Shown here: in pieces, positions 62,802-64,000 of the stretch | Layout: each line of letters starts with the position of its first letter | How positions within the stretch are numbered: the stretch's first letter is position 1 | Source of the DNA: an uncultured Flavobacterium sp. | Lineage (GTDB): Bacteria > Bacteroidota > Bacteroidia > Flavobacteriales > Flavobacteriaceae | Length of the DNA: 64,000 nucleotides | Direction of reading: 5' to 3' | Assembly (NCBI RefSeq): GCF_946481155.1 | Contig: NZ_CAMLMK010000001.1 | Span: 26,567 to 90,566 of the forward strand | Program-made: the position numbers and the translations under genes | The notes under the pieces: generated by a model | Databases searched by the model: none | Seen by the model: the letters and a program-made list of their open reading frames with translations, nothing else | What the model was told of the DNA's origin: nothing

Positions 62802-63194
62802 TTACAATTTCTTTCTTCGGTCTAAAAGGTCGCGGTTTTCAATCGGGTTTTCGTCGCCTTTCAGTGCATTGTCGATTTTTTCGATATAATCTAAGCTGTC
62901 ATCGATGTGAAAGCTCAGGTTCGGTACGCGGCGTAATTGTTGCTTCACGCGTTGTGCCAAATCATGTTTAATCAGCGGAATGTTACTGCGGATGGCCGTC
63001 AAAAGCTCAGGGCCTTTGTCTACCGGGAAAATGCTCAAATATACTTTGGCTACCGATAAATCAGTAGTCACATGCACTTTGGATACAGAAATAATCAGAT
63101 TGCTGATCCCGTTTTTACGCACTTCTCCCTGCAAAATATCCACTAAATCCTTTTGCAAAACCGTTCCTATCTTTTTTTGTCTGTTTGTTTCCAT
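62802..63194 (-). CDS. rbfA: 30S ribosome-binding factor A
   Basis: A 130-residue KH-like protein that helps mature the 5' end of 16S rRNA. It begins METNRQKKIGTVLQKDLVDIL and shows SVSKVHVTTDLSVAKVYLSIFP and the RRVPNLSFHIDDSLDY core. The start at 63194 is fixed by family homology; the frame continues upstream to 63356 with unrelated residues. A -7 element (63199-63206) ends only 4 nt before the ATG, so the mRNA may be leaderless. The LolC/E-like permease follows after 1 nt. Confidence 0.95.
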   Translation of the reverse strand: METNRQKKIGTVLQKDLVDILQGEVRKNGISNLIISVSKVHVTTDLSVAKVYLSIFPVDKGPELLTAIRSNIPLIKHDLAQRVKQQLRRVPNLSFHIDDSLDYIEKIDNALKGDENPIENRDLLDRRKKL

Positions 63195-63198
63195 TCTG

Positions 63199-63225
63199 CA
63201 AAAATACGATTTTTTTAAGTTACAA
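63199..63225 (-). promoter_or_regulatory. promoter for rbfA, adjacent to the start codon
   Basis: On the minus strand TTG (63223-63225), a 16-nt spacer and TATTTTTG (63199-63206). Only 4 nt separate the -7 element from the ATG at 63194. Confidence 0.6.
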
Positions 63226-63465
63226 AGTTTCAAAGTGGGAAAGAGAGAAAGTTTTTGACGCGAAACAGGTTCTTTTGGAGCGAAAGGTCCGGGTTTGCCG
63301 GCCGTCCATTTTCCTGCGATCCGCTCTATCTTTTTGTTTTGAAGCTGATAGAACAATCAGTAAAAACAAAAAGGATGCCACTCCCCTCAGGGCTATGGGA
63401 AAAACCATTTTAAATTTTGCCGACTTTGTAAAATCTTTCCGAACTTTGTACGTTAAAGTAATATA

Positions 63466-63870
63466 ATGAGAAAAATAGAACATATAGGTATTGCCGTAAA
63501 AGATATGGAAACGTCAAACCTGCTTTTTGAAAAACTTTTCGGAGCGCCGGCCTACAAGCAGGAAGAGGTGGAAAGCGAAGGTGTAAAAACCTCTTTTTTT
63601 ATGAATGGCCCCAACAAAATTGAATTGCTGGAAGCGACAAACCCGGAAAGTCCCATTGCAAAATTCATTGAGAAAAAAGGCGAGGGTATCCACCACATTG
63701 CTTTTGACGTGGAAGATATCGTGTCAGAAATAGAAAGATTAAAAGGGGAAGGATTTACAGTTTTAAACGAAATTCCAAAAAAAGGGGCTGATAACAAATT
63801 AGTTGCATTCCTGCATCCCAAAGGGACAAATGGCGTTTTGGTAGAGCTGTGCCAAGAAATTCCGAATTAA
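63466..63870 (+). CDS. mce: methylmalonyl-CoA epimerase
   Basis: A 134-residue vicinal-oxygen-chelate protein that interconverts (R)- and (S)-methylmalonyl-CoA. It opens MRKIEHIGIAVKDMETS, with the first metal histidine, then EGIHHIAFDVEDI and the C-terminal VLVELCQE, which supplies the last glutamate ligand. It serves propionyl-CoA metabolism together with methylmalonyl-CoA mutase, which is not in this window. The spacer before it (63195-63465) holds only the rbfA promoter and AT-rich DNA. Confidence 0.94.
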   Translation: MRKIEHIGIAVKDMETSNLLFEKLFGAPAYKQEEVESEGVKTSFFMNGPNKIELLEATNPESPIAKFIEKKGEGIHHIAFDVEDIVSEIERLKGEGFTVLNEIPKKGADNKLVAFLHPKGTNGVLVELCQEIPN

Positions 63871-63873
63871 TTT

Positions 63874-63903
63874 TTGTTTGCATAAAAAATAGTAGTAATA
63901 TTG
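63874..63903 (+). promoter_or_regulatory. possible tRNA promoter
   Basis: TTG (63874-63876), a 19-nt spacer and TAATATTG (63896-63903), one mismatch to TANNTTTG, 43 nt before the tRNA. Confidence 0.4.
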
Positions 63904-63946
63904 CAACCTCAAATAAGGCAATGGCTTTGTTTGTGAGAATAAAATT

Positions 63947-64000
63947 GGTCCTATAGCTCAGTTGGTTAGAGCACCTGACTCATAATCAGGTGGTCCCTGG
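63947..64000 (+). tRNA. tRNA with CAU anticodon (Met or lysidine-modified Ile), cut by the window end
   Basis: The first 54 nt of a tRNA: acceptor strand GGTCCTA (63947-63953), D stem GCTC/GAGC, anticodon stem CCTGA/TCAGG with loop CTCATAA and anticodon CAT at 63981-63983, then TGGTC and the start of the T stem CCTGG. A CAU anticodon reads Met, or Ile AUA after lysidine modification by TilS; the acceptor pattern GGTCC resembles the Ile2 type. The 3' half is missing, so identity elements such as base 73 cannot be checked. Confidence 0.93.

Noticed and set aside
63195..63356. N-terminal extension of rbfA
   Set aside because: Sequence unlike RbfA and upstream of the rbfA promoter.

Overview
The window is chromosomal DNA from a member of the Bacteroidota, almost certainly Flavobacteriaceae and close to Flavobacterium. 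The evidence is: type IX secretion sorting domains of type A (41175-43451) and type B (50735-54904); the order acpP-fabF-rnc-IPExxxVDY-pyk; a long PurF; an OmpA protein with thrombospondin type-3 repeats; AT-rich spacers with almost no Shine-Dalgarno sequences; and promoters of the Bacteroidota form TTG-N16-22-TANNTTTG. No transposase, integrase, phage gene, CRISPR array or rRNA was seen. Most of the window is housekeeping.

Layout. 1-2848 (minus): a tightly packed operon (GNAT/nitrilase fusion, YfiT-like thiol transferase, small zinc-ribbon protein, SDR protein cut by the window edge). 3045-3807 (plus): a tail-less SSB and an HRDC protein behind an array of 10-bp direct repeats. 3846-6064 (minus): a coupled HAD phosphatase, CAT-like acyltransferase and histone-deacetylase-like protein, then metG. 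8368-11469 (plus): LD-carboxypeptidase, YraN, an ACT-domain protein, a small membrane protein, RlpA. 11473-18430: CYTH, dinB, BI-1-like protein and the fatty-acid/RNase III/pyruvate kinase operon. 18721-23431 (plus): purN, rnhA, START protein, PfkB kinase, purF. 23432-23909: a spacer with two identical small-RNA-like units. 23910-33403: Mn-type SOD, AddA-like helicase-nuclease, kbl, OmpA protein and the AddB-like partner. 33400-36644: alpha/beta hydrolase, aminopeptidase P, lipoprotein. 36797-40504: sdhCAB. 40529-50649: lipoproteins, a T9SS Asp-box protein, omega-amidase-like enzyme, comF, glyS, thiL. 50735-64000: giant T9SS adhesin, lepA, a Gly/Met-loop secreted protein, dusB, MATE transporter, LolC/E-like permease, rbfA, methylmalonyl-CoA epimerase and the start of a CAU-anticodon tRNA.

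How the genes work together. There is a core of translation (metG, glyS, lepA, rbfA, dusB, tRNA), purine synthesis (purN, purF), fatty-acid synthesis (acpP, fabF), central metabolism (pyk, sdhCAB, kbl, mce) and DNA repair (AddAB-like pair, dinB, SSB, RNase HI). Envelope and secreted proteins (OmpA, T9SS cargo, lipoproteins, RlpA, LD-carboxypeptidase) are placed between these blocks.

The most notable non-coding signal is the pair of 74-nt identical units at 23520 and 23721. Each sits behind its own promoter with the same 20-nt spacer and ends in its own GNRA-loop terminator, while flanking DNA is unrelated. Other signals worth a second look are the 10-bp repeat array before ssb, two terminator-like hairpins between acpP and fabF, a possible acetyl on/off cassette (CAT-like plus HDAC-like), and promoter elements only 4-7 nt from start codons that suggest leaderless mRNAs.
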